Shown here: one piece after another, positions 1 through 8,639 of the stretch
Layout: each line of letters starts with the position of its first letter
How positions within the stretch are numbered: position 1 is the first letter of the stretch
Made by a program: the position numbers and the translations under genes
Notes under the pieces: generated by a model
The model's input: the letters and a program-made list of their open reading frames with translations, nothing else
The model's database searches: none
What the model was told of the DNA's origin: nothing
DNA from: Phycisphaerae bacterium
Lineage (GTDB): Bacteria > Planctomycetota > Phycisphaerae > Phycisphaerales > UBA1924
DNA: 41,020 nucleotides
Direction: 5' to 3'
Assembly (NCBI GenBank): GCA_016795005.1
Contig: JAEUIV010000147.1
Coordinates: forward strand, 1-41,020

Positions 1-1278
1 TGTGACGCTGCGGTTTGCCGGATCGAAGACGCCGACCCAGAGCGAGACGAAGCGGTTGGCGGCGGCGTGCTGGCTGAGATAGGTGCTCGCGGCGGCGACG
101 GCCTTTGCGGGGTCGCCGGTGTAGCGGAGCGCCGCGTTCAGGTGCGACTGGGCGGCGGCCATGAGGATGCCCGCGCCGACGCCGTGACCCGTCACGTCGC
201 CGATGCACACCGCGAGGCGTCGTCCGGGGAGTTCGATGACATCAAACAGGTCGCCGGCGACGAACGAACCCGGATGCATCGCGATCCGGTAGTTCACGCC
301 GCACTTGGACCCGCTGATCGGGATGATGAGCTCCTGAGCCTCGCGCGCCGCGGAGAGTTCGGCTTCGAGTTCCCGGCGGCGAGCCTCCAGCTGGTCGCGT
401 TTCAGGTTCGCGAAGGCGAGTCCTCCGAGACGGGCGAGCGCGACGCAGAAATCCACGGCGTCGGTCCGCACGCGGGACTCGCCGCCGCGCGCATCGAGGT
501 AGACCACCGCGACCACTGCCTGGTCAACCAAAATGGGCACGGCGAGAGCGGAGTGGATGCCCATATCCGCGATGCTCACCGCGATGTCCCCGGCCATGCG
601 CGAAGTCAGGCGCGACGTCCGACCCGCGGCGGCTTCGCGAACGAGCGAGCGGCTGATGCCGAAGGTCGAGTCGGGCCGGCCCATGGCGTCGAGCCTGGCG
701 ATGACCTCGACGGAATCGCCGGCGTTCAAGGGGCGGACGACCGCGGCTCGTGTGAGGCCGCTGCCCGCGACCGCGCAGCGGAGGAGCACCTGGGCGAGTT
801 CGATCTCGCTTGCCGCCTTGTTCAGTTCACCAGCGTAATCGAGCAGCGCGGAGAGTCGCTGCTGCGCCATGCCGCCGAGTTGCGATTCGTTAATGGTCTC
901 GACGTAGGTCGCCGGCCCCAGCGCGTCGTCGATGGTGTTCAGGGCGGGCGGGGCGTCCGCGCCGAGATTCACGCGGAAGAGCCATGGCCCGAGCGAGACG
1001 AGGTCGCCCGGCTCGATCGGCGCGGGTTGATTCGGCGGCACCGGGAGCGCGTTGACGAGCGTGCCGGCGCGGCTGCCGTGATCGGTGATGAACCAGCGGT
1101 CGCCGTGCGCGCCGATGGTGCAGTGCTGACGCGAGATGGTCGGATCGGTGAGAACGATGTCGCAGTCGATCGCGCGGCCGATGCGAGACGCCCCCCCCGG
1201 CACGATGACGATCGGCGGGACGTCCGGCCCGGCGACGCGGTGCAATCTCAACGGAACGTTGGTCGAAGTCTGCGGCAC
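1..1278 (-). CDS. FHA-GAF-PP2C (RsbU/SpoIIE-type) serine phosphatase, 3' end outside window
   Basis: I translated this minus-strand frame by hand; it stays open to the window edge, so the C-terminus is missing (about 426 codons seen). The N-terminal third (about residues 25-105) reads as an FHA domain, with Gly-Arg-Ala, Ser-Arg-Gln-His and Asp-His-Gly-Ser-Arg blocks of the phosphothreonine-binding loops. A GAF-like segment follows (about 145-270). From about 310 comes a PP2C/SpoIIE domain with the metal-binding Gly-Asp-Leu-Phe-Asp and Ile-Gly-Asp-Val-Thr-Gly-His-Gly motifs near residues 335-365. In this family the domain dephosphorylates phosphoserine/threonine, often on anti-sigma antagonists; the substrate here is unknown. 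The start is GTG at 1278, preceded by GGAG with 6 nt spacing and 15 nt after the DUF486 stop, so co-transcription with the upstream genes is likely. Family assignment is firm; the pathway is inferred. Confidence 0.85.
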   Translation of the reverse strand, partial: MPQTSTNVPLRLHRVAGPDVPPIVIVPGGASRIGRAIDCDIVLTDPTISRQHCTIGAHGDRWFITDHGSRAGTLVNALPVPPNQPAPIEPGDLVSLGPWLFRVNLGADAPPALNTIDDALGPATYVETINESQLGGMAQQRLSALLDYAGELNKAASEIELAQVLLRCAVAGSGLTRAAVVRPLNAGDSVEVIARLDAMGRPDSTFGISRSLVREAAAGRTSRLTSRMAGDIAVSIADMGIHSALAVPILVDQAVVAVVYLDARGGESRVRTDAVDFCVALARLGGLAFANLKRDQLEARRRELEAELSAAREAQELIIPISGSKCGVNYRIAMHPGSFVAGDLFDVIELPGRRLAVCIGDVTGHGVGAGILMAAAQSHLNAALRYTGDPAKAVAAASTYLSQHAAANRFVSLWVGVFDPANRSVT

Positions 1279-1293
1279 GGGTCACTCCGGGCT

Positions 1294-1656
1294 TCAAGCG
1301 CCGTTTCGTCGGCCCATCATCGAGATGACGACCGCGGCAAAGATCAGGATGAACGCCACCGCATCGTGCATGCGCGGCTTTTCCTTGAGAACCGTGATCG
1401 TGAACACCGTGAAGACGCCCAGGGTGATGGCTTCCTGGAGGATCTTGAGTTGCGGCGCCGTGAAGGGTCCGCCGTGCCCCGCATGCCCGAGACGGTTCGC
1501 GGGAACCTGGAGCATGTATTCCGGGAGGGCGATGAGCCACGAGAGCAGGATGGCGACCGGGATGCCCCAGGCTTTCTTGAGATGCCCGTACCACGCCCAC
1601 GTCATGAAGATGTTTGAGCCGACGAGCAGGAGAACGGTGGAGAGTCCGCGGAGCAT
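1294..1656 (-). CDS. DUF486 family small membrane protein
   Basis: This 120-residue protein has four hydrophobic segments (about residues 4-22, 33-50, 73-90 and 97-115), which fits the short four-helix DUF486 family, distant relatives of EamA/DMT small multidrug-type transporters. The recognisable pattern is the N-terminal Ser-Asn-Ile-Phe-Met-Thr-Trp-Ala-Trp-Tyr-Gly-His-Leu and the Leu-Pro-Glu-Tyr block at about 44-47. The function of the family is not established. There is no Shine-Dalgarno sequence; a TAGACT -10 box (1665-1670, minus) ends 8 nt before the ATG, so the gene may be read from its own leaderless transcript in addition to readthrough from pssA (43 nt upstream). Confidence 0.85.
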   Translation of the reverse strand: MLRGLSTVLLLVGSNIFMTWAWYGHLKKAWGIPVAILLSWLIALPEYMLQVPANRLGHAGHGGPFTAPQLKILQEAITLGVFTVFTITVLKEKPRMHDAVAFILIFAAVVISMMGRRNGA

Positions 1657-1670
1657 GGGGGCGAAGTCTA
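1656..1670 (-). promoter_or_regulatory. TAGACT -10 box before the DUF486 gene (leaderless)
   Basis: TAGACT (1665-1670, minus) ends 8 nt before the ATG at 1656; no Shine-Dalgarno sequence. Confidence 0.5.
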
Positions 1671-1699
1671 TCGCGTGGCGCGCGGGCGGATTTCGCGGG

Positions 1700-2527
1700 C
1701 TACCGCGGAGGGAGTTCGACGCCGTTGGACCGAGAGGAGGCGGCTCCGGCGGCGCCGGTCTGTGCGGCGAACTCCTGTTTCAGCCGGCGGTACACCATGA
1801 TGCACAGGGGGATCGAAAGCAGATAGAGCGAAGCCAGCAGCACCGCGGTGCTCCATGGGTCTTTCGCGGCGGAGACCACCACCAGCCCGACGCACACCAT
1901 CAGCGGAACGATCAGGCCGCGCTTCACACGAAGCTTCTTGAGCGAGAAGCAGGGCTGGCGGCTGATCATGAGCCACGCGATGAAGAAGGTGTGCAGGATG
2001 ACGATCCAATCGGGGAGTCGATAGCCCACGTTCTTCGCAGTCGCGAGCATGACGGGGATGAGGACGATTCCGGCGGCAGCCGGGGTCGGCAGGCCGATGA
2101 AGAACTTTGAGAGGGGCGACGCTGGGTTGCTCTTCCGCGCGGAGGTAAAGCGGGCGAGGCGCATCGCGGCGCAGAGGGCGAAGATCATCGTCGCTGCCAG
2201 CCCGAGGGCGCCGGCCTCTTTCAACATCCACTGGTGGAGCATGAGCGCGGGGGCGACGCCGAACGACACGAAATCGGAGAGCGAATCGAGCACGGCGCCG
2301 AACCGGGACGCGGCGCGGAGAAGTCGCGCCGCTCCGCCGTCGAGCATGTCGAACACCGCGGCGACCGCGATCGCCGAGAGCGCCCGGTCCCAGTCCATCT
2401 GGAGCGAAAAATGGAGCGAAGCCAGGCCGCTGCACAGCGAGATGATGGTCAAGAAGTTCGGCACCAGCCGACGCAGGGGCACGGCGGTCGCGCGCCGTCG
2501 GGCACGGTTCAGGCGGTGGGGGTTCAT
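1700..2527 (-). CDS. pssA: CDP-diacylglycerol--serine O-phosphatidyltransferase (phosphatidylserine synthase)
   Basis: The enzyme joins CDP-diacylglycerol and L-serine to make phosphatidylserine, the precursor of phosphatidylethanolamine, in the inner membrane. The CDP-alcohol phosphotransferase signature D-G-x2-A-R-x8-G-x3-D-x3-D is complete: Asp63, Gly64, Ala67, Arg68, Gly77, Asp81, Asp85. Several transmembrane helices follow, ending in a short polar tail of 275 residues in all. The basic N-terminus is typical of the integral-membrane (type II) enzyme. The ATG at 2527 overlaps the psd stop codon by 4 bp (ATGA), so translation is coupled to psd, the next enzyme of the same pathway. Together they supply phosphatidylethanolamine. 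Confidence 0.95.
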   Translation of the reverse strand: MNPHRLNRARRRATAVPLRRLVPNFLTIISLCSGLASLHFSLQMDWDRALSAIAVAAVFDMLDGGAARLLRAASRFGAVLDSLSDFVSFGVAPALMLHQWMLKEAGALGLAATMIFALCAAMRLARFTSARKSNPASPLSKFFIGLPTPAAAGIVLIPVMLATAKNVGYRLPDWIVILHTFFIAWLMISRQPCFSLKKLRVKRGLIVPLMVCVGLVVVSAAKDPWSTAVLLASLYLLSIPLCIMVYRRLKQEFAAQTGAAGAASSRSNGVELPPR

Positions 2528-3255
2528 GCTCCCGCCCCTTGCAGCAGGCGCTCGGCGTGGTCGGACGTCACCGTGGCGCGTCCGAGGATCGTCTCGCCCG
2601 CGACGACGCGCTGCCCCACCGTTACAACGGGGGTGATGCCCGATGGAAGATAGTGATCGACTCGCGAGCCGAACCGGATCAGCCCGAATCGTTCACCGGC
2701 TCGAAGCGCGGCCCCCTCCTTCACTCGGCAGACAATCCGGCGTGCGATCAGACCCGCGATCTGCACCACGACAAACCGGCCCCCGTCCGCCGACAGAAGG
2801 ACCATGGACAATCGTTCATTGTGCTCGCTTGCCTTCTCCAGCGATGCGTTGAAGAACTTCCCCGGCGTATAGGCGATCCGCTGCACGGTCCCCGCGAGGG
2901 GGGCGCGATTCACGTGAACGTTGAAGATGTTCATAAAAACGCTGACGCGCGTCAGCCCGCGCGCGTCATCGCCGGTCACGCCGGATTCGGGCGGCGGGGT
3001 ACCGGGGCCGATGAAAGAAATCACGCCGTCGGCGCCGCAGATGATTGCTCCCGGTTCGCGCGGCGTCGTGCGCTCGGGGTCTCGAAAAAACCAGACCGCC
3101 CAGAGCGTGACGATCGCGGCCGCGATCGTCATGACGATTCCGACCCAGGGGGCGAGGATCCACAGCCCGCCGGAAACCAGCGCGAGCACGACCGCCACGG
3201 CCGCGATCACCGGCCAGCCTTCACGCGCGATCCCGAGGATGGTGAAGCGGGGCAT
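2524..3255 (-). CDS. psd: phosphatidylserine decarboxylase proenzyme (short PSD-A type)
   Basis: Converts phosphatidylserine to phosphatidylethanolamine. The protein is of the short PSD form: two hydrophobic helices near the N-terminus (about residues 15-55), then the Arg-Asp-Pro-Glu-Arg block, the [12 protein letters not shown] motif, and the Arg-Phe-Gly-Ser-Arg-Val-Asp self-cleavage site near residue 196. In this family proteolysis at Gly-Ser turns the serine into the catalytic pyruvoyl group. An in-frame ATG at 3264 gives three more residues. I prefer 3255 because a TACCAT -10 box (3263-3268, minus) overlaps the first ATG and sits 7 nt before the second, as at other leaderless genes in this window. 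The 3' end overlaps pssA by 4 bp. Confidence 0.93.
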   Translation of the reverse strand: MPRFTILGIAREGWPVIAAVAVVLALVSGGLWILAPWVGIVMTIAAAIVTLWAVWFFRDPERTTPREPGAIICGADGVISFIGPGTPPPESGVTGDDARGLTRVSVFMNIFNVHVNRAPLAGTVQRIAYTPGKFFNASLEKASEHNERLSMVLLSADGGRFVVVQIAGLIARRIVCRVKEGAALRAGERFGLIRFGSRVDHYLPSGITPVVTVGQRVVAGETILGRATVTSDHAERLLQGAGA

Positions 3256-3268
3256 AGGCGTCATGGTA
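3255..3268 (-). promoter_or_regulatory. TACCAT -10 box before psd (leaderless)
   Basis: TACCAT (3263-3268, minus) overlaps the first ATG (3264) and ends 7 nt before the second one (3255), which favours the second as start. Confidence 0.4.
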
Positions 3269-3282
3269 TGCGAGAAGCGGAC

Positions 3283-4809
3283 CTACGGGCGGACAAGGAA
3301 GAGGGAAAAGGGCGTGCCGTCGGCGGCGCCCTGCGTGATCAACTCGAGCCGGCCCGCGTGGCCCGCGGCGCGGTAGCGCTCGATTTCGCCGTCCTTCAGC
3401 AGCAGCATGGTTCCGATCTCGGGCAGGACCGCGGCGGCGATTTCCCTTCGTTTCCAGATCGGCCTGACGTCGCGGCCCTCACTGGACGCCCGCTTCGATG
3501 CGTACCACAGCAACTCGGGCTTGGCGTTCACCCACGCATCGGCCCAGAGAACACACCCATCGGGGAGCGATGAGGCGAGCGAGAGGCCCGGCTCGCGAGC
3601 GCTGCTCCGCGCATCGTGCGGCTCGAGGCGAGCGATGAACACCCCGGCCCCCGCAAGGAGCAGGGCCGGCAGCGCGGCGGGCGCACCGAGCATCATCCAT
3701 CGCGCGATCCGTGCCCGCTTCGGCGTGAAGAACTCGGCGCACCCACGACCCGCATAGGCAACGAGCGGCGGAAGCAGCGCGAGCGCCGGCATGACGTAGC
3801 GCTCGTTCGTCACACCCGCGAGGGCGTACACACCGACCGCCATCACGAATCCCAGAGCAAGGCACCGCGCCACGCCGAACATCCTCGGACGAAGGTCCGT
3901 CGGCGCGCCCTCGCACTCGCGGCGGGCGTCGCGTCCCCACGGGAAGAGGACGGCGAGGGAGGCCGGCAGACCAGACCCCCACGCGGCGAAGGGCATGATG
4001 AGCCATTTGACGAATCGCCCGCCGTCCCACAGGAACTTCGAGAAGTCTTCCGAGACGGCCGCTTCGCTGCGCATCGCGTGCAGTTGCGCCCAGGCGACAG
4101 GTGAAACCGCAAGCAGCGCGAGCAGCACCGCGCCCCACGCCGCGGGGTTGGCCAGAGGTGCGGCGGATCGTTTCACGATGCAGGCGCCGATGAGAACGCC
4201 CGCGACAACCGGCAGTCCCGCGTGAGCCTTCGCAAGCAGCGCAATGACCAGCCCCACCGCGCCGACCATCGCCCATCCCCACGCATGCCGCGTTGTTGTG
4301 GACTTGCGATGCACGAGCACATGGATCATTGCGAAGGCGGCGATCTGCACACCAACGCAGAGCAGCGCTTCGATGTCGGCGGTCCGGCCGGGGGACCAGA
4401 AGCGCGGCATCAGCGCCTGCCCAAGTCCGGCGGCGAGGCCCCAGGGTCGGCCGAACCATCGCGATGCAAAGACGAATGCGACCAGGGCCATGGCGGTCGC
4501 GCTCGCGGCGGAAGGAAGCCGCGCGGCGAACTCCGTCTCGCCGAAGAAAGAGGACGCCGCCGCGATCGCCCACGGCATGCCCGGCGGCTTGCGGACGTAG
4601 ACCGCCTCGAACATGGTCGTCGGCATCCATCGGCCGGTTTCGAGCGCCTCCCAGCCCGGGATCGCGCGGTGCCCCTCGGTGCTTCGAAGCCCTTCAACGC
4701 CCAGGCGCGGCCAATACACAAGCGCGCAGACGACAAGGATGATGAGCCAGTGAGCAGGCGCACTGCGAGAGGCGCGAGCAACAAGGCCGATCACGCCTCG
4801 GTCGCTCAT
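3283..4809 (-). CDS. GT39/ArnT-like integral membrane glycosyltransferase
   Basis: This protein of about 508 residues has roughly ten hydrophobic helices. Its N-terminal extracytoplasmic loop holds an acidic residue in Arg-Ser-Thr-Glu-Gly-His-Arg (about residue 43) and a downstream Arg-Lys-Pro-Pro-Gly motif, both hallmarks of the GT39 (PMT/ArnT) superfamily. In those enzymes the acidic loop residue is catalytic and a polyprenyl-phosphate sugar is the donor. A soluble C-terminal part begins at about residue 405. The acceptor cannot be told from the sequence. The ATG at 4809 is chosen over 4830 because it overlaps the upstream phosphatase stop by 4 bp (ATGA). The position between a membrane phosphatase and two phospholipid enzymes suggests envelope lipid or polysaccharide modification (inference). 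Confidence 0.85.
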   Translation of the reverse strand: MSDRGVIGLVARASRSAPAHWLIILVVCALVYWPRLGVEGLRSTEGHRAIPGWEALETGRWMPTTMFEAVYVRKPPGMPWAIAAASSFFGETEFAARLPSAASATAMALVAFVFASRWFGRPWGLAAGLGQALMPRFWSPGRTADIEALLCVGVQIAAFAMIHVLVHRKSTTTRHAWGWAMVGAVGLVIALLAKAHAGLPVVAGVLIGACIVKRSAAPLANPAAWGAVLLALLAVSPVAWAQLHAMRSEAAVSEDFSKFLWDGGRFVKWLIMPFAAWGSGLPASLAVLFPWGRDARRECEGAPTDLRPRMFGVARCLALGFVMAVGVYALAGVTNERYVMPALALLPPLVAYAGRGCAEFFTPKRARIARWMMLGAPAALPALLLAGAGVFIARLEPHDARSSAREPGLSLASSLPDGCVLWADAWVNAKPELLWYASKRASSEGRDVRPIWKRREIAAAVLPEIGTMLLLKDGEIERYRAAGHAGRLELITQGAADGTPFSLFLVRP

Positions 4810-5450
4810 GCTCGCACCGGCGTGGTGCATGTGACATCCGGCGGATCGGCGTCCGGGATGTCCCCGCCGCGTTCGAAGGCCTCGCGGATCGCTGGAGCGT
4901 GGCGCTCGACGTACCCGCGCAGCTCGCGGTTCTTCGCCGGATCATGCTTGAAGCAAAGGGCCTCCTTGTAGACCTCGTCGATGGGTTTCCCCTGGACCAG
5001 GTGCCGGAAAAGGATGACCGCGGCGCCGGTTCGCTCAGCGCCGGCCGCGCAGTGGATGAGGACGGGATGCGACGATTCATCCGCGAGCAGACGAATGGCT
5101 CGAAGATACACGTTGGGGTTGCCCGTCGCGTTGCCGATGACGCCGCGCATCACGTATCGAGTCAAGCCCAGTTCCTCGGCGGTGCGCTGCATGAGTTGCT
5201 CCTCGGGTGTGCCCGCCGGGTAGGCCCCGAGGTCGATGATGGTCCGGATGCCGTGCTCACGACGAACGCGGCGGATCATCCGCGGGGTCAGCCGGCCCGA
5301 TCGGAATATGCACCCCGGTTCCACCACCCCGAAGTTCCGGGGGACGACATGGTGACGCAGCCATTTCACGAGGAAGACGACGCCGACCAGGGCCGCCACG
5401 ACGGCGGCTGAAATCAGCATCATCCGATTTGCACCGGCGAACGATTGCAT
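4806..5450 (-). CDS. membrane-anchored tyrosine/dual-specificity type phosphatase
   Basis: A single N-terminal transmembrane helix (about residues 10-30) is followed by a phosphatase domain with the Cys-x5-Arg signature His-Cys-Ala-Ala-Gly-Ala-Glu-Arg-Thr-Gly; the nucleophile is Cys134 and the phosphate-binding residue Arg140. The His-Cys-x2-Gly-x2-Arg-Thr-Gly form resembles the SIW14/DSP-like and lipid-phosphatase branch rather than classical PTPs. Its partner in a 4-bp overlap is a GT39 transferase, and psd-pssA follow. A lipid substrate such as phosphatidylglycerophosphate or a polyprenyl phosphate is therefore as plausible as a phosphoprotein (inference). There is no Shine-Dalgarno sequence; a TACGAT box ends 6 nt before the ATG. 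Confidence 0.85.
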   Translation of the reverse strand: MQSFAGANRMMLISAAVVAALVGVVFLVKWLRHHVVPRNFGVVEPGCIFRSGRLTPRMIRRVRREHGIRTIIDLGAYPAGTPEEQLMQRTAEELGLTRYVMRGVIGNATGNPNVYLRAIRLLADESSHPVLIHCAAGAERTGAAVILFRHLVQGKPIDEVYKEALCFKHDPAKNRELRGYVERHAPAIREAFERGGDIPDADPPDVTCTTPVRA

Positions 5451-5462
5451 CCGCGCATCGTA
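5450..5462 (-). promoter_or_regulatory. TACGAT -10 box before the phosphatase gene (leaderless)
   Basis: TACGAT (5457-5462, minus) ends 6 nt before the ATG at 5450. As the first gene of the 5450-1 run, this is the likely promoter of the whole unit. Confidence 0.55.
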
Positions 5463-5478
5463 CCCGCCGCATCCGCTT

Positions 5479-7578
5479 CTACGAAGTGCAGTCGGCCCCC
5501 CAGTTGGTCAGGACGCTGGTGATATCGCCGAAGTCCACCATGCCGCTGGCGTCCGCGTCGCCCGGGGCGCCCGGCGCCGACGCGCCGCCGAAGTTGGTGA
5601 GGACGCTCGTGATGTCCGCGAAGTTCACCTGGCCGCTGCCGTCGGCATCGCCGGGGCAGTGGGCGGGCGGCGCGGCTTGCATCTCGAACGCGCCCATGTC
5701 CACGATCGGAGCCGGGCCGACACCCGTGTCCGGCGTGGAGGGATCATCCACGTACCGAGGGAGAATCGCCATGTCAGCCTGGATCGCGGCCGGAACCCGA
5801 TCGTTTCGCCCAGCGTCGATGCAAGGCGACGACGGCGACAGGCGCAGATCACCGCTGGAAGCGTCCACAAAGAGCGGGTCGGCATCGATGTTGCCCGCGC
5901 CGGCGGCGCCGCCTTCCACGTTGGAATACGTCACGTCGGTCGAGCCGGCGAGTTCGGACCCGGGGTTGCGGAGGATGCAGTTCGAGAGATTGATCGGCGT
6001 GAACGCGCGCACGACCGACTGCGGCGCCGTGTTCCCCGTCATGGTGCAGTTGATGAACGATGTGGGCGCCCCGGTGGTAGCGCTCACGGTCGCGACCGAG
6101 CCGTAGAACCCGGACTGGTTCCCGATGAACAGGCTGTTGGTGATGATCGCGCTCCCCGAAAACTGCCCGAAGAAGCAGCCGCCCGAGCCGCTCGCGGAGT
6201 TGAGCGTGAACCGGCAGCGATCGAGGGTCTGCGGGCCGGCGGTGGCGTAGATGGCGCCGCCGACGGCGGCGGAGTTCATCTCGAAATGGCAATCCGTGAA
6301 GGCGCTCGCGCTGGTGAGATAGACCGCGCCGCCGCTGTTCACGGGCGCTCTCGTGGAGTTGCTTTTGAACGTACAGCGTTCAAACGTTCCCGCGCCGGAG
6401 GCGTGGCAGGCGCCGCCCGAGCCGCCCGAGTTGTTCTCAAAGCGGCAGTCAACGAACGAGACCGCGTTCCAGAAGAGCGCCGCTCCGCCCGGGCCGCCCA
6501 CGCAGTTCGTGAACGTGCAGTCGGAATAGGTGGCGGCGTGGCCACCCTGGTTGTTGAGGGCGCCTCCCTGATCGGCTCGGCAGCCCTCGAACTCGCAGGA
6601 TGACACGGTGAGAGTCCCCGGCCCGTTCGTGTAGAGCGCTCCGCCGGCGCCCGCGACCGGCGCTTCCGCCGCGCGGCAGTTCGTAAAGGTCGAGTTGGTG
6701 ATGGTGAGCGTGCCCGCGGTGGGCTGCCAGACGGTGTAGATCGCGCCCCCTCCCACTCCGCCCGCGGCACAGTCGAGGAAATCACAATCCTCGTACGTAC
6801 CGCCGGAGCCGAAGGTGTTCATGACGGCGCCGCCCCCGGAAGTGCAGGTGTTTGACTGGAATCGTGTTCGCCGGAACGTCGGGTGGGCGCTCTGGACCGC
6901 GACTGCACCCGCGGAGTATGCCGTGTTGTCTCGGAACACGCAGTCCTCGATCACCGCGCCGGAGGCGTTGACGATCCAGAGCGCCCCGCCCTCGCTGGCG
7001 TTGTTGTTGATGAAGAGGCAGCGCGTGATGGTGGGCGAGCCGTATCCGATCCGCATCCCACCGCCGCGCCCTCCATCGTTTGAACCCCCGGTGATGACCA
7101 GGCGATCGAGGCGCGTGTTGATGTTCGAAAAGGACAGGTCCATGACGGTCAGGGAGTTGTCCGCCGATCCCGGCGCGCCGATCTCGCCGGAAAGGATCGT
7201 GTCATCGGCGGGGTCCGCGGATCCGGGATCGGGGTCGGCCGGGCGCTCGTTGGTCGATGATTCGTAGCCCGCGAAGCCGCCGAAGACCTGAACGCCGCTG
7301 GGCACGTCGAAGCGAAGCGCCCGGTCGAGCGACGCCGTGGGTCGATAGGTCCCCCGCGCGATCCACACCTGATCACCGGTGACCGATGCGATGAGTGCGG
7401 CTCGCAGGTCCGAGTACGCAGCGCCCCATGAAGTCCCGTTGCCCCCGGGTGCGGCGGCGGCGTTGACGTAGATCGTCGCCGCCGAGGCCGATGTCGGCAG
7501 CCGGGACGACAACAGGGCGATCAGGATCGCGAAGATGAACCCCGCCGGGGTCGAACTCGGAAGCATTGGATGGCGCAT
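5479..7578 (-). CDS. secreted parallel beta-helix (choice-of-anchor-Q-like) protein with GC-type dockerin pair
   Basis: The 699-residue product starts with a signal peptide (hydrophobic core about residues 13-25, Ala-Ser-Ala cleavage region at about 31-33). Residues 34-130 carry the Tyr-Val-Asn ... Trp-x-x-Ala-Tyr and Gly-Thr-Tyr-Arg-Pro pattern that opens many choice-of-anchor-Q/right-handed beta-helix proteins. From about 150 to 560 short repeats with Gly-Gly-Ala/Gly-Gly-Gly turns and Cys-x-Phe strands recur about every 20-25 residues, as in pectate-lyase-like solenoids. Residues 580-635 hold an Asp-Pro-Leu-Phe-Val ... Ser-Pro-Cys-Ile-Asp-Ala-Gly motif. Residues 641-699 are two dockerin-like repeats. 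No catalytic residues can be assigned, so a structural or adhesive role is as likely as polysaccharide binding. GGAGAA lies 6-7 nt before the ATG. Confidence 0.88.
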   Translation of the reverse strand: MRHPMLPSSTPAGFIFAILIALLSSRLPTSASAATIYVNAAAAPGGNGTSWGAAYSDLRAALIASVTGDQVWIARGTYRPTASLDRALRFDVPSGVQVFGGFAGYESSTNERPADPDPGSADPADDTILSGEIGAPGSADNSLTVMDLSFSNINTRLDRLVITGGSNDGGRGGGMRIGYGSPTITRCLFINNNASEGGALWIVNASGAVIEDCVFRDNTAYSAGAVAVQSAHPTFRRTRFQSNTCTSGGGAVMNTFGSGGTYEDCDFLDCAAGGVGGGAIYTVWQPTAGTLTITNSTFTNCRAAEAPVAGAGGALYTNGPGTLTVSSCEFEGCRADQGGALNNQGGHAATYSDCTFTNCVGGPGGAALFWNAVSFVDCRFENNSGGSGGACHASGAGTFERCTFKSNSTRAPVNSGGAVYLTSASAFTDCHFEMNSAAVGGAIYATAGPQTLDRCRFTLNSASGSGGCFFGQFSGSAIITNSLFIGNQSGFYGSVATVSATTGAPTSFINCTMTGNTAPQSVVRAFTPINLSNCILRNPGSELAGSTDVTYSNVEGGAAGAGNIDADPLFVDASSGDLRLSPSSPCIDAGRNDRVPAAIQADMAILPRYVDDPSTPDTGVGPAPIVDMGAFEMQAAPPAHCPGDADGSGQVNFADITSVLTNFGGASAPGAPGDADASGMVDFGDITSVLTNWGADCTS

Positions 7579-7679
7579 CGGAAATTCTCCGAATCAAGGG
7601 TGCGACAACGCCGCGGTGGATTGGCGTTCGAACCTCAATCCGAGAAATGTCCGATCAAACCATCAGATTCCGCGCGGCG

Positions 7680-8612
7680 TCACGGAGTGCAGGGGACCGC
7701 GAAGACCTCGAGCACCGCGGTGATATCCGCGAAATCGACGTCTCCGTCGCCGTCCGCGTCACCCAGGCCGAACGGGTCCGTGGGAGTGCTGAACGCGGTG
7801 AGGACCGCGGTGATATCCGCGAAGTCGCGGTCACGATCGCCGTCGGCGTCGCCGCGGCACGGCGGCGGGGCCGCGACCTCAACAAACGCATGGACGGGCG
7901 GATAGGGCACCGAGGAGACGATCGCGCCGGTCACGGGATCGAACCGGATTGCACGCTTGGTCGCAAAGTCAAGCCCATAGAGACCCGTCCGGGTTTGAGT
8001 CAGGTCGTCCAGCCCGTTGGCCACGGGGCCGAACGGGATCTCAATCAGGTCGGCCGAAGTGGGGGGCGAATGCGTGAGCGTAAAGAAAATGTTCGCGTTC
8101 TGCGGAGGCTCGCGGTCCATCCCGAAAAGTCCGCCCGCAAGCCGTCGGCACAGCCCGTCCATGTCACGCCCGAGTTGCACGGGGAATGTAACGGCGCCGT
8201 CCAGCCCGAGAATCCCGATCTGGCCCGAGATGGTCGTCAGGTCGCCCGAGAACCAGTACGAGATCAGCAGGTTGCCCTTGTCATCGGAGCCGAGGCCTTC
8301 CGCCACGTTCGTGATCGGCGTGCCCTTGTCGGTGATGATGACGCTGGAGAGCACCGCGCCGGTGTGGATGTCGAGTTCGAGCAGTCTCTTGTGGGGGACG
8401 ATGCTCGCGACCGCGTAGAGGCGATCGCCCAGGAACTCCATGTCGGAGATCGAACCATCGAATCCCGTCAAAGGCCCGATGATCTCGACATCGCCCGTCG
8501 CGGGATCGACCCGGCAGAGGCGGTTCGAGTTCACGTCAACGCTGTAAAGCCACTCGGCGCTCACGGGCGCTGTCACCGAAATCACGGCCAGAAGAACACA
8601 CAGAAGTTTCAT
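7680..8612 (-). CDS. secreted protein of unknown function with GC-type dockerin pair
   Basis: A signal peptide (residues 1-19, cleavage after Val-Ser-Ala) leads into about 230 residues with repeated short strands of the type Leu-Tyr-Ser-Val-Asp and Val-Asp-Pro-Ala-Thr-Gly, the pattern seen in beta-propeller proteins that repeat Tyr-x-Val/Asp-x-x-Thr-Gly. I cannot name a family with confidence. Residues 252-310 form a dockerin pair; the first repeat is of the Asp-Arg-Asp-Phe-Ala-Asp-Ile subtype, also found in the two neighbours at 8640 and 14367. GAGGAG stands 7-8 nt before the ATG. The gene is 27 nt downstream of the next secreted protein gene and co-directional, so they are probably co-transcribed. 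Confidence 0.82.
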   Translation of the reverse strand: MKLLCVLLAVISVTAPVSAEWLYSVDVNSNRLCRVDPATGDVEIIGPLTGFDGSISDMEFLGDRLYAVASIVPHKRLLELDIHTGAVLSSVIITDKGTPITNVAEGLGSDDKGNLLISYWFSGDLTTISGQIGILGLDGAVTFPVQLGRDMDGLCRRLAGGLFGMDREPPQNANIFFTLTHSPPTSADLIEIPFGPVANGLDDLTQTRTGLYGLDFATKRAIRFDPVTGAIVSSVPYPPVHAFVEVAAPPPCRGDADGDRDRDFADITAVLTAFSTPTDPFGLGDADGDGDVDFADITAVLEVFAVPCTP

Positions 8613-8639
8613 CGCTCTCTCTCCTCATCCCCCGAAAGG

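Noticed and set aside
67..1617. 516-residue plus-strand frame
   Set aside because: It is the shadow of the minus-strand FHA-GAF-PP2C and DUF486 genes; composition is Arg/Asp/Gly-rich as expected of antisense frames in GC-rich DNA.
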